NCBI RefSeq assembly: GCF_037076465.1
Contig: NZ_AP028908.1
Coordinates: 3,472,001 to 3,536,000, forward strand
Length of the DNA stretch: 64,000 nucleotides
Direction: 5' to 3'
From: Pectobacterium araliae
GTDB taxonomy: Bacteria; Pseudomonadota; Gammaproteobacteria; Enterobacterales; Enterobacteriaceae
Shown: in pieces, positions 54,942-63,220 of the stretch
Layout of the letters: each line of letters opens with the position of its first letter
Numbering within the stretch: the stretch's first letter is position 1
The notes under the pieces: model-generated
What the model saw: only the letters and a program-made list of their open reading frames with translations
Database searches by the model: none
Told to the model about the DNA's origin: nothing
Program-made: the position numbers and the translations under genes

Positions 54942-56624
54942 ATGATGTGGCAACGACGTGCGCTGGAACTTAATACGCAAGATATTTGGCACTGGCAACA
55001 GGTCATCTCGGTTGTCGATTACGCCCGTGAACACGGTTTCAATACGTTGGTGTTGGGTGCGGCAGATTTACTGGATAAACTGGTGACGCCGGATGCCTAC
55101 AACAACGCGCGTTTTGACGATCGCATTAGCAGCCAGCAGCGTTCCCGCTGTGTTTACCTGAATCAAGTCGCAGCGCACTGCCGTGAACAGGGTCTGGCGC
55201 TGTACCTGCAATGCAAAGAGCTGTCGTTTCCCACGGATCTCCTGCTTCACCACCCGGAATTACTGGACGACACACATAGCCTCCGCATGGATACCGACTT
55301 TTGGTGCGACTACCTTGCCGCCAAAGTCGAACTGCTGATGCAGCAAATCCCGCGATTGAGCGGCCTACTGCTGGCAATCTCCAACAGCGACAGCCTGCTG
55401 CGCTTTTCCGCCCCTTCCGGCGATGAGATTAACGGCACCGCTCCCGTCACCACTCACTGGCCGACCAACGCTGCCAGCGAGCAGATCTACCATAGATTGT
55501 TCTCCGCCGTCGCCCGTGTGATGCACTATCACCAGCGCCATCTGGTGTTGCGCGCCTTTCCCGCCAGCCATCAGGATATCAGTAATGTTCTGAACGCGAT
55601 TCGTACACTGCCGGAATCCGTTTCCGTCGCCATCAAAGTCACGCCAGAACGCTTCTGGCCGGAGTTTCCCAATAATCCGACCCTGCTGGACGTCAGCGGG
55701 CGTGAAGTCTGGGTTGAATTGGATCTGGCAGGCGAAGAAGTCGGCTGGGGCAACCTGCCTTTTCTACGCTACACCGAGGTACAGGGGCGGCTGCTGTGGT
55801 GTCGGGAGAAAAATCCTTCGATTGTCAGCGCACTGTGCCGCATCAGTTGGGAAGGCGTAGATAATCACAGCGTGATCGGCACACTCAGCGAGTTCACCCT
55901 GTTCGCCTGCTCCCGATTACTCACGAACCAGACTGCATCGGCAAACGAAAGTACGCTGTTTTCACAGTGGCTACTGGCACGCTACCAGTGGCAGCCGGAC
56001 GATAGCGTGCTGCACACCATGCAGACCTTGTTGGATCAGGCGCATCAGGCCATTTCACTGTCGCTCTATGCCCGCCACCACGTTTTTCATCGCCACAGCC
56101 TGCTGCCGACCAGCGTTGGTCAGGCAATCTGGAGCCTGTACGGGCAGCTCAACCGTAACCACTGGCTACCGGGCTCCGGTCAGGGTATTACGTTCGACCC
56201 GCAGCATGCGGAGCTGGCTTCACAAAACCTCTATCACATTGCGAAAGAGAAAGATGCGGCATGGCAGCTGGCAGAACAGTGCCAGCAGGCCGCCCTGCAA
56301 TTTTCCCGCGAATACACAATGCCGGAAGCACTCAGGCAGCGCTGGCAGCAGGAATGGCGCGGTCTGGCGCTGTATTGCCGCGCCTTTGTCCACGCGCAGA
56401 AAGCCTTCTTTACGCTGCACTACGGCAAGCAGGTGGAGAACAACTGGACGTTGCGGGAAATTGCCAAAACCAATATTCAGGCGTTATATGGCATTGGGCA
56501 TGAGATGGAGGATTTCTGCCTACAACACCGGGATTACCCGGTGAGTATGCATGTGATGTTTGATGCCGGGCGTCCACGCGCATTAGCCGATAGCCTGCAA
56601 CAGCAGTTGGCTGAACTCACGTAG
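54942..56624 (+). CDS. Cytoplasmic protein of unrecognised family, glycosidase-like TIM-barrel features
   Basis: 560 residues, no signal peptide. I do not recognise a named family. Segments alternate like a (beta/alpha)8 barrel: VVDYAREHGFNTLVLG, HCREQGLALYLQCKELSFP, HLVLRAFPASHQDI, VWVELDLAGEEVGWG, and CRISWEGVDNHSVIGTLSEFTLFACSRLL, which recall alpha-glucuronidase or related glycoside hydrolases. The C-terminal third is helical. It neighbours an oligosaccharide-binding protein and a GH28 enzyme, so a role in degrading the imported sugar is inferred. gggag precedes the two adjacent start codons (54942, 54945). Confidence 0.6.
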   Translation: MMWQRRALELNTQDIWHWQQVISVVDYAREHGFNTLVLGAADLLDKLVTPDAYNNARFDDRISSQQRSRCVYLNQVAAHCREQGLALYLQCKELSFPTDLLLHHPELLDDTHSLRMDTDFWCDYLAAKVELLMQQIPRLSGLLLAISNSDSLLRFSAPSGDEINGTAPVTTHWPTNAASEQIYHRLFSAVARVMHYHQRHLVLRAFPASHQDISNVLNAIRTLPESVSVAIKVTPERFWPEFPNNPTLLDVSGREVWVELDLAGEEVGWGNLPFLRYTEVQGRLLWCREKNPSIVSALCRISWEGVDNHSVIGTLSEFTLFACSRLLTNQTASANESTLFSQWLLARYQWQPDDSVLHTMQTLLDQAHQAISLSLYARHHVFHRHSLLPTSVGQAIWSLYGQLNRNHWLPGSGQGITFDPQHAELASQNLYHIAKEKDAAWQLAEQCQQAALQFSREYTMPEALRQRWQQEWRGLALYCRAFVHAQKAFFTLHYGKQVENNWTLREIAKTNIQALYGIGHEMEDFCLQHRDYPVSMHVMFDAGRPRALADSLQQQLAELT

Positions 56625-56645
56625 CGCCCCTTATCTGGTCAATGG

Positions 56646-57938
56646 TTAACGAATCACCCGCTTCAGAATTCGCTCCCCCGAACTGCTGAAATTTTTCGCT
56701 GACTCTTCGACGCTCTTCTTGCCATAATCAAGTTGTTCAATCGTTTGCAGGATCAGGCTAGCAAGCTGCGGATCTTCAAGATAAGAGGAAACAGACGTTT
56801 GCATCGGTTTTTGCAGCGCCAGCGATAATCCGGCAACCGACAGATCGTTGGTATCCAGCTTCTGCCTTTCTTCCAGCGCTTGTCTGGCGATACGGCTGAG
56901 CGGAATACCGCGCTCGGTGCCCATCAGCAGCGCGCCTTCAGGATCGTTCATCAGATAATTCAGCAACAGCGCTGCTTCTTTCGGGTGTTTGGTGTTTTTG
57001 CTGATGGCAAACAACATCGACGGTTTGAAGAACTGCCCGGAATTATCCGAACCCGGCGTCATGATGTACGGCCCTAATTCGAGCTTGCCGGATGCTGCCA
57101 GCGGATCGGCGTACTTCTTCACGACCGAAATCCACAGGTGTGCCCCACCGTATTCCCCGTTAATCCAGGGGCGTGTTTCATACATACCCACTTTGCCAAA
57201 CGCGTTGTAATACTTCGACGACGGCATCACATGTTCGTCGATCAAACGCTTGTAGAAACGGAACGCCTCGATCCATTGCGCCTCACTGTAGCTAAAGCGC
57301 TTGTTCTTTTCGTCAATCATGCCGATCTGGTATTTCTGAGTCATGTAATAGTTGATCAACTCCAACACGCCTTCACCGCTGTCCTGTGCAGGCGAAGCGA
57401 TAGGGAAATAGTTATCACCCAGTTTTTCTTTAAATACCTTGCCTGCATGGAACAGCTCATCCCAGGTGGTGGGATACGGTAGCCCAGCCTTCTTCCAGGT
57501 TTCCGTGTTGTAGTACATCACCAACGCATTCAGCGAGGTGGAAACCGCGTTCACCTTGCCGTCGATGGTCGCTGGCTTCAGCGCATCTTCTGGGAAATCC
57601 TGTAATTTCAGTGTATCGGTCAGCTTATTCAGATCATAAAATCCGGTGCCCGTCTTGGAAAAAATCGGCAGCCAGTTCCAGTTAACCTGAAGCACATCCG
57701 GCTCCTCGCCGCTGGCAATCTGCGTTGTCAGGCGAGATAAGTGCCCATCCCAGCCGGTATATTCGGGTTTTACGCTGATATGCGGATAGTGTTTCTGAAA
57801 CGCTTCCAGCGCCGTCAACGTCGCCTGATGGCGGCTGTTTCCTCCCCACCAGGAGAGGCGTAATTCCACGGGATCAGCAGCCTGCGCGAACGAACAGAGC
57901 GCAGAGAAGGCGATGACAATCAGTCCAGGTAATCTCAT
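56646..57938 (-). CDS. Sugar ABC transporter substrate-binding protein, TogB-like
   Basis: Periplasmic binding protein, 430 residues, family 1 solute-binding type. Signal peptide MRLPGLIVIAFSALCSFAQA. The mature start LRLSWWGGNSRHQATLTALEAF and EYTGWDGHLSRLTTQIASGEEPDVLQVNWNWLPIFS resemble TogB, the oligogalacturonide binder of soft-rot bacteria, from memory. No permease or ATPase genes lie nearby, so it must use a transporter encoded elsewhere. It converges with the unknown 560-residue gene and diverges from the GH28 gene. Confidence 0.82.
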   Translation of the reverse strand: MRLPGLIVIAFSALCSFAQAADPVELRLSWWGGNSRHQATLTALEAFQKHYPHISVKPEYTGWDGHLSRLTTQIASGEEPDVLQVNWNWLPIFSKTGTGFYDLNKLTDTLKLQDFPEDALKPATIDGKVNAVSTSLNALVMYYNTETWKKAGLPYPTTWDELFHAGKVFKEKLGDNYFPIASPAQDSGEGVLELINYYMTQKYQIGMIDEKNKRFSYSEAQWIEAFRFYKRLIDEHVMPSSKYYNAFGKVGMYETRPWINGEYGGAHLWISVVKKYADPLAASGKLELGPYIMTPGSDNSGQFFKPSMLFAISKNTKHPKEAALLLNYLMNDPEGALLMGTERGIPLSRIARQALEERQKLDTNDLSVAGLSLALQKPMQTSVSSYLEDPQLASLILQTIEQLDYGKKSVEESAKNFSSSGERILKRVIR

Positions 57939-58485
57939 TTTTCCCCCAACGACATTATTATTGTGGTGTGTCTGGTGTGGCGTATAGATGAGAACAGGTA
58001 GGGTACATGGCTACATTTCTCGACCCTGACAAGATAGGCAAAATCTTTTTTATCGCGCCAATCGCCACAGCGGGAAAACATGTGATTTGCGGGGCTGACG
58101 GAAGAAATGTTGATAACTGCGTCGTGTTAGCGGACGTTTCAACCACACAGAGTGATCCCAGTCTGACGCAGCAGGGAGGTGCCTCACATGATTAACCGAC
58201 GCATCACACCAAAAAGAGATTTAATCCACAAATAAGACACATAAAAACAACAAAACCACGCCAGGCGTGCGGTAAAGGAGAAAAAGTCGCGTGAAAGTGT
58301 GATGAAACACACATTGCATAACGCACTGCATCATCCTCTTCGTTATGCCTTTCACATTCTCGTACACCACACGCCCTGCGCTGTGACCCCTGCTCCAACC
58401 TCCGTAGATTTCACCCTGACAGACACAGCTAAAGACCCACAAACGTGCTGCAATTGGAGCAGGCTCGATCAGATAGGATAAAGCG
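57939..58485. other. Divergent control region between the binding protein and GH28 genes
   Basis: 547 bp with no convincing gene. It must hold both promoters. A CRP-like site lies at 58298-58313. I looked for KdgR boxes of pectinolytic genes and found none clear. A 62-codon frame at 58007 is not called. Confidence 0.55.
58298..58313. promoter_or_regulatory. Candidate CRP site upstream of GH28
   Basis: tgtga-tgaaac-acaca matches the CRP consensus tgtga-N6-tcaca except for one base, about 180 bp before the GH28 start. Catabolite control of pectinolytic genes by CRP is known in soft-rot bacteria; occupancy here is inferred. Confidence 0.45.
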
Positions 58486-59820
58486 ATGAAGCACTCTATT
58501 CAGTCATACTCCCCCGCTGCCGACGGCATCACGCCGGATACCGCCATCTTTCAGCAGGCTATCGATCGGATTGCGGCACAGGGCGGCGGCACCCTGACGG
58601 TGGAACCGGGGCACTACCTGTTAGGGGGATTGTTGCTACCTTCCAATTTTTGCCTGCAACTTGAGGCCGGAGCAGAACTCATCGTCAGCGGGGACTATGA
58701 ACAGTTTACGCAGGCCACGACGATCAGCATGGCCGAGCTGTCGCACCGCGCGTTTCTTTATGCCTATCAACAGCACAATATTACGATCTGCGGTCAAGGT
58801 AAGATCATGGGAAATGCCGACGCCTATTTCTCTGCGGAACCGGACGATCAGGGCTATCGCCTGCCTGCACAGCATCGCCCACGTATTGTGGTGTTTGAAG
58901 ATTGCGAACACGTTCGCCTGTGTGATTTTACCATTGAGCACGCGCCAATGTGGACCGTGCATCTGGTCAGTTGTCGCCACATCATCGTCGAACGTCTGAC
59001 GATTGATAACGATCTGAGCATGGCAAATACCGATGCGCTGGATCTCGACAGCTGTCAGCAGGTGCAAATCAGCAACTGTTCGCTGAGTGCCGCCGACGAT
59101 GCGCTATGCATCAAAACCACCCACAAACCGCCCCATTTGCAACGTAAGGTACAGCAGGTTGTCATCAGTAATTGTCTGCTGCGTTCCAAGAGTTGCGCGC
59201 TGAAGATCGGTACCGAAACCTTTGCCGATATTGAAGATATCTCCGTCAGCAACTGCGCTATTTACGACACTAACCGCGCCATCGGTCTGATCTCGCGCGA
59301 TGGCGGCGCATTCCGACGCCTGCAATTCAGCAACATCACGTTCCAATGTATCGCCGCGCATCCGTGCCACTGGGGCAAGGCCGATCCGATCTTTATCTCC
59401 GTGCGTTATCGCGATCCGGCCATCGAACCCGGTCGGATCGAAGCAGTACAATTTTCACAGATCGCAGGGATCAGCGAAGGCGCGATTAACCTGCACAGCA
59501 CGCCCGCAGGCTACATTCGTGACATCCATTTCCATGCCGTTCACCTCGAACAGCGGCAGAGCGACTCACCGGAACAGGATATGTACGATGTTCGCCCCCC
59601 TTGTAACCCAGAGCGCCCGACGGGAATGGGACTGGACAATGCCTATCGGGTCGATCCAGCGACAGGTCGCGCCTTCGGTGTCGACTATTATCCCGGCGGC
59701 ATGCCCGCGCTATTTGCCCGTGGCGTTGTGAACCTGACCACCAGTCATATGACGATCCACCGCCCCGATCCGCTGCCCTCCGGCTGGCATCACGCCGCGA
59801 TCGTGCAGTTGGAAGAATAA
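58486..59820 (+). CDS. Cytoplasmic glycoside hydrolase family 28 protein
   Basis: 444 residues, right-handed beta-helix GH28 fold, no signal peptide, so it acts on imported oligosaccharides. Catalytic acids are present: NTD at 181-183 and the Asp204-Asp205 pair in AADDALCIK. The polygalacturonase GHG histidine region is replaced by SCALKIG near 227-233, and a RIK-type site is not evident. That points to a rhamnogalacturonase-like or exo-acting member rather than a classic polygalacturonase. An aggataaag ribosome site precedes the ATG. Confidence 0.85.
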   Translation: MKHSIQSYSPAADGITPDTAIFQQAIDRIAAQGGGTLTVEPGHYLLGGLLLPSNFCLQLEAGAELIVSGDYEQFTQATTISMAELSHRAFLYAYQQHNITICGQGKIMGNADAYFSAEPDDQGYRLPAQHRPRIVVFEDCEHVRLCDFTIEHAPMWTVHLVSCRHIIVERLTIDNDLSMANTDALDLDSCQQVQISNCSLSAADDALCIKTTHKPPHLQRKVQQVVISNCLLRSKSCALKIGTETFADIEDISVSNCAIYDTNRAIGLISRDGGAFRRLQFSNITFQCIAAHPCHWGKADPIFISVRYRDPAIEPGRIEAVQFSQIAGISEGAINLHSTPAGYIRDIHFHAVHLEQRQSDSPEQDMYDVRPPCNPERPTGMGLDNAYRVDPATGRAFGVDYYPGGMPALFARGVVNLTTSHMTIHRPDPLPSGWHHAAIVQLEE

Positions 59821-59902
59821 GGACTTTCGGGTAGTATGCGACGGTTTTTTGCATACTATGTTCTGTAAGCGCCTTTTTCAGAACGAAACCGGGAACCTCG
59901 CA

Positions 59903-60265
59903 ATGGTCACGACACTCTTTAAAGATTTTCAGTTCGAAGCGGCACATCACTTGCCTCACGTGCCGGAAGGCCACAAATGCGGTCGACTGCATGGGCACTC
60001 TTTCATGGTGAGACTGGAAATTACTGGTGAAGTCGATCCGTATACTGGCTGGGTGATGGATTTCTCTGAGCTGAAAGCCGCGTTTAAACCGACGTGGGAG
60101 CGGCTGGATCATCACTATCTGAATGAGATCTCCGGTCTGGAGAACCCGACCAGCGAAGTGCTGGCGCATTGGATCTGGCAGCAGTTGAAACCGACGTTAC
60201 CGCTGCTCAGCGCCGTGATGGTGAAAGAAACCTGCACCGCTGGCTGCGTCTATAAAGGCGAGTAG
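59903..60265 (+). CDS. queD: 6-carboxy-5,6,7,8-tetrahydropterin synthase QueD
   Basis: Second step of queuosine/7-deazapurine biosynthesis. 120 residues with zinc-binding histidines in [24 protein letters not shown], catalytic Cys in KCGRLHGH, and the C-terminal [14 protein letters not shown]. The ORF extends upstream to 59849, but the ATG at 59903 follows gggaacc and gives the E. coli-like protein. It converges with queE. Confidence 0.95.
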   Translation: MVTTLFKDFQFEAAHHLPHVPEGHKCGRLHGHSFMVRLEITGEVDPYTGWVMDFSELKAAFKPTWERLDHHYLNEISGLENPTSEVLAHWIWQQLKPTLPLLSAVMVKETCTAGCVYKGE

Positions 60266-60289
60266 CGGGAAATTGCAGCGTGATGGTCT

Positions 60290-60314
60290 GGCGTGAGCGT
60301 CCTTCCCTCACGCC
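60290..60314. terminator. Hairpin between queD and queE
   Basis: Eight-bp stem ggcgtgag/ctcacgcc with a nine-base loop between convergent genes. No U tract on either side, so function is tentative. Confidence 0.4.
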
Positions 60315-60335
60315 GCGACTATTCGTCGATAAATA

Positions 60336-61007
60336 TCAGGCAATATTCAGGTATTTGTGCGTCTGCATGGACAGCCGCCAATTACGGGCAATGCAGGTCG
60401 CAATGCACAGTTTGGTCGCATCCTCTTTCTGACTGATCGGCTGTAGCGCCACAATACGCGGCTTATCATCATCAAGCCGCGCCAACAGCGCATCCAACGC
60501 TTCAATGTCACGTTCACGCGCCACCGGATGCTTGATCTCATCCGCCCGTTGCAGTGCCTGATCGAGTACCTTCATGCCGCCGCGCATGTTCACTTTCGGC
60601 GATACCGTTACCCAGGTTTTGGGCGAACAGCGCACGTCATGCGTACCGCTGGTTTCGATCTGGCAGCTAAAGCCCTGCTTTTCCAACTGTAGCGTCAGCG
60701 GTGCCAAATCATGGATACAAGGTTCTCCACCGGTGATGACGATGTGGCGTGCCGTGTAACCCTGCTGCGCCATCAGCACCAGAATATCGTCCGCACTTGC
60801 CGCGCCCCAGGCATCGCTTTCTTCCGTTTTTACCAGCACCTGATCCAATGAGGTTTCCCGTTCTGCCAGTTTGTCCCAGGTGTGTTTGGTATCGCACCAG
60901 CTACAACCTACCGGACAACCTTGCAGGCGTACAAACACCGCCGGTACTCCGGTAAAATAGCCTTCGCCCTGTAACGTCTGGAACATTTCATTAATCGGGT
61001 ACTGCAT
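60336..61007 (-). CDS. queE: 7-carboxy-7-deazaguanine synthase QueE
   Basis: Radical SAM enzyme of queuosine biosynthesis. 223 residues from the chosen start MQYPINEMFQTLQGEGYFTGVPAVF, like E. coli. The cluster ligands are the cysteines in GCPVGCSWCDTKHTW, and VITGGEPCIHDL follows. A GTG seven codons upstream (61028) is in frame but has no better support. Confidence 0.95.
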   Translation of the reverse strand: MQYPINEMFQTLQGEGYFTGVPAVFVRLQGCPVGCSWCDTKHTWDKLAERETSLDQVLVKTEESDAWGAASADDILVLMAQQGYTARHIVITGGEPCIHDLAPLTLQLEKQGFSCQIETSGTHDVRCSPKTWVTVSPKVNMRGGMKVLDQALQRADEIKHPVARERDIEALDALLARLDDDKPRIVALQPISQKEDATKLCIATCIARNWRLSMQTHKYLNIA

Positions 61008-61190
61008 GTTTTTCACTGTCTCGTTCACTTAAAAATGTATTATACCCTAAATCCTTCGTGTTGCAGGCTGGCAGCGATGCGGTAACAAATTCGGCGGGTC
61101 AGGGACTGTTGAGTTATTCGCCCCATGCGTCAATAATCAATCTGTTGTTACGATTTCGCCTGCTTTCATTACTAACAAGGACAAGAATAA

Positions 61191-62174
61191 ATGACGTTAT
61201 TGAAACCGCTAGCCTTATTACTCATTTCGTGTGCTTTTGTTCCTGCATTTGCTCAGGCACAGGATATCTCGCAGATTAAAACCCAACCGGGCTATTACCG
61301 CATCATGCTCGGCCAGTTTGAAATCACCGCGCTGTCTGACGGCACCAACACCATGCCAATGGATAAGCTGTTACAGCGAACCCCACCGGAAAAAATTACT
61401 GAACTGCTGGCGGAAAAAGCGCTGACTCCGCAGGTAGAAACCTCGATCAACGCTTATTTGGTCAATACCGGAAAACACCTGATTCTGATCGATACGGGCA
61501 ATGGCAAGCAAAGTAATCCTACAGTAGGGAAAGTGCTGCCGAATCTGATTGCGGCGGGTTACAAACCTGAGCAAGTTGATACCGTGTTGATGACCCACCT
61601 GCACGGTGACCATTTTGGCGGTTTGGTGCAAGACAATAAGCTGAACTATCCGAATGCCACCGTGTATGTCAGCCAGCCAGAAACCGATTTCTGGCTCAGC
61701 GCAGAAAACCTGAAGAATGCGCCAGAGAACAGAAAAGCAGCATTCCAACGTGTGCAAAACACCTTTGATGCCATTAAAAAAGAGAACAAACTGAAAACCT
61801 TCCCGGCTCAGCAGACAACACTGCTGCCCGGCATCACTGCGATCCCAAGCCCGGGGCATACGCCGGGACATACCTCTTTTATGATCGAGAGCGAAGGGAA
61901 AAAACTGCTGGCATGGGGAGACATCGTTCATGCGGAAGCGGTGCAGATGAGCTTGCCAGCTACTACCATCAGCTTTGACTCGAATATGGATCAGGCGACG
62001 GAGTCGCGTAATAAAGCGCTGGCCGACGCCGCCAGTCAGGGTTACTGGGTCGCGGGTGCTCACCTGCCCTTCCCCGGCATCGGCCACGTAGGTACACGCC
62101 TGGAACGCAATGGCACCACTAACGGCTATCGCTGGCTCCCGGCGAATTACAGCGTGGCGGGATTATCGCAATAA
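61191..62174 (+). CDS. Secreted MBL-fold metallo-hydrolase, first of two paralogues
   Basis: 327 residues with a signal peptide (TLLKPLALLLISCAFVPAFAQA). The mature protein is a metallo-beta-lactamase fold: metal ligands H136-L-H138-G-D140-H141, H223 and H227 in PGHTPGH, D244 and H291. The layout resembles methyl parathion hydrolase and periplasmic lactonase-like enzymes. The substrate is unknown; lactones or organic esters are typical for the group. It ends 15 bp before the convergent LysR gene, and a paralogue lies beyond that. Confidence 0.88.
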   Translation: MTLLKPLALLLISCAFVPAFAQAQDISQIKTQPGYYRIMLGQFEITALSDGTNTMPMDKLLQRTPPEKITELLAEKALTPQVETSINAYLVNTGKHLILIDTGNGKQSNPTVGKVLPNLIAAGYKPEQVDTVLMTHLHGDHFGGLVQDNKLNYPNATVYVSQPETDFWLSAENLKNAPENRKAAFQRVQNTFDAIKKENKLKTFPAQQTTLLPGITAIPSPGHTPGHTSFMIESEGKKLLAWGDIVHAEAVQMSLPATTISFDSNMDQATESRNKALADAASQGYWVAGAHLPFPGIGHVGTRLERNGTTNGYRWLPANYSVAGLSQ

Positions 62175-62189
62175 TCCCCTTGCCGCGAC

Positions 62190-63122
62190 TCAAACAGGGG
62201 GCGAATCCGCCTCCTGCTCCGCAACCACCTCCGCAATTTGCTCATACAGCCACTTGATTGCCGGGTTACTGTCTTGCCGTGCATGCCAGAGTGCTGAGAG
62301 CGTATACGCCGGTAATTCAAGCGGCACTGGGCTGTCGATCAAACCATAATACTGACACCACTGAGTCGCCAGCTTTTCCGGTACGGTAGCGATTGACGGC
62401 GTTTGCTGCAATATTCCCGGCAAAGCAGAGAAATGTGGCGTGGTGTAATGAATCGCCCGCGTCATTTCCTGTTTTTCCAGCATGTCGTCCACAATGCCAT
62501 GCGCACGTTCACGGTATGTCACCAGTAAATGGCGCTGCTGGCTGTATACGCCCAAAGGAAGAGGACGCGACAGATCAAGCTGCTGTGGATGCCAAAGCGC
62601 TCGGAATCCTGACGATAGCAGCGCATGCTGCTTCAGCCAGCTTGCCGGTGAACTAACGACAGAAACGACCAGATCGACACTGTCATTTTCCAACAGCTCC
62701 ACATCCAAAAACGGATCAGTGGCCACAAGATTGATGCGCAAATTAGGCGCATTCGCGTTGAGCCGTTTCAGCAGCAGCGGCATTAGCCATATTTCCACCC
62801 AATCGGTCATTCCCAGCGTGATCACCCGTGAATCGGTTAACGGATCAAACTTCTCGGGTTCGCCCAGAACCGACTGCAAGTGTTCAAAAGCAGGAGACAG
62901 CTGGGTCGCCAGATAATCCGCACGCGCCGTCGAGCGCATCACCTGTCCCGTACGGATAAACAGCGGATCGTCAAACAGCGTACGTAAACGCGCCAGCGCC
63001 CCACTCACGGCAGGCTGCCCCAAATGCAGCTTATCCGCCGCCGCCGAGACACTGTTCTCGCGATACAACACCAGAAATGTCACCAGCAGGTTTAAATCCA
63101 CACCGCGAAAATCATTTTCCAT
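62190..63122 (-). CDS. LysR-family transcription regulator
   Basis: 310 residues. The winged helix-turn-helix occupies about residues 8-68 (LNLLVTFLVLYRENSVSAAADKLHLGQPAVSGALARLRTLFDDPLFIR), followed by a type-2 periplasmic-binding-like effector domain. A longer frame to 63194 exists; 63122 gives the usual MENDFRGVDLNLL start. It is divergent from the second MBL gene with about 98 bp between them, the classic place for LysR control, and convergent with the first. Confidence 0.9.
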   Translation of the reverse strand: MENDFRGVDLNLLVTFLVLYRENSVSAAADKLHLGQPAVSGALARLRTLFDDPLFIRTGQVMRSTARADYLATQLSPAFEHLQSVLGEPEKFDPLTDSRVITLGMTDWVEIWLMPLLLKRLNANAPNLRINLVATDPFLDVELLENDSVDLVVSVVSSPASWLKQHALLSSGFRALWHPQQLDLSRPLPLGVYSQQRHLLVTYRERAHGIVDDMLEKQEMTRAIHYTTPHFSALPGILQQTPSIATVPEKLATQWCQYYGLIDSPVPLELPAYTLSALWHARQDSNPAIKWLYEQIAEVVAEQEADSPPV

Positions 63123-63220
63123 GATAGCCAACATCAAGTTAATCAATTTGAACAATAGTACTACCAGCAGAATAATCCTTCCAGTCCCTGACAAGCAGGA
63201 TCACCTTCCAAGAGAGTGCA

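Noticed and set aside
58007..58195. 62-codon frame between the binding-protein and GH28 genes
   Set aside because: No ribosome site and no recognisable family; it lies in the shared control region.
57939..58485. KdgR-box search in the pectin-gene control region
   Set aside because: Short tgaaac and gtttca pieces occur, but none forms a convincing KdgR palindrome.
59486..60169. Minus-strand frame of 227 codons across GH28 and queD
   Set aside because: Covers the ends of two well-supported genes and has no family resemblance.
61371..62087. Minus-strand frame of 238 codons opposite the first MBL gene
   Set aside because: Shadow frame; the plus-strand gene has a signal peptide and intact metal motifs.
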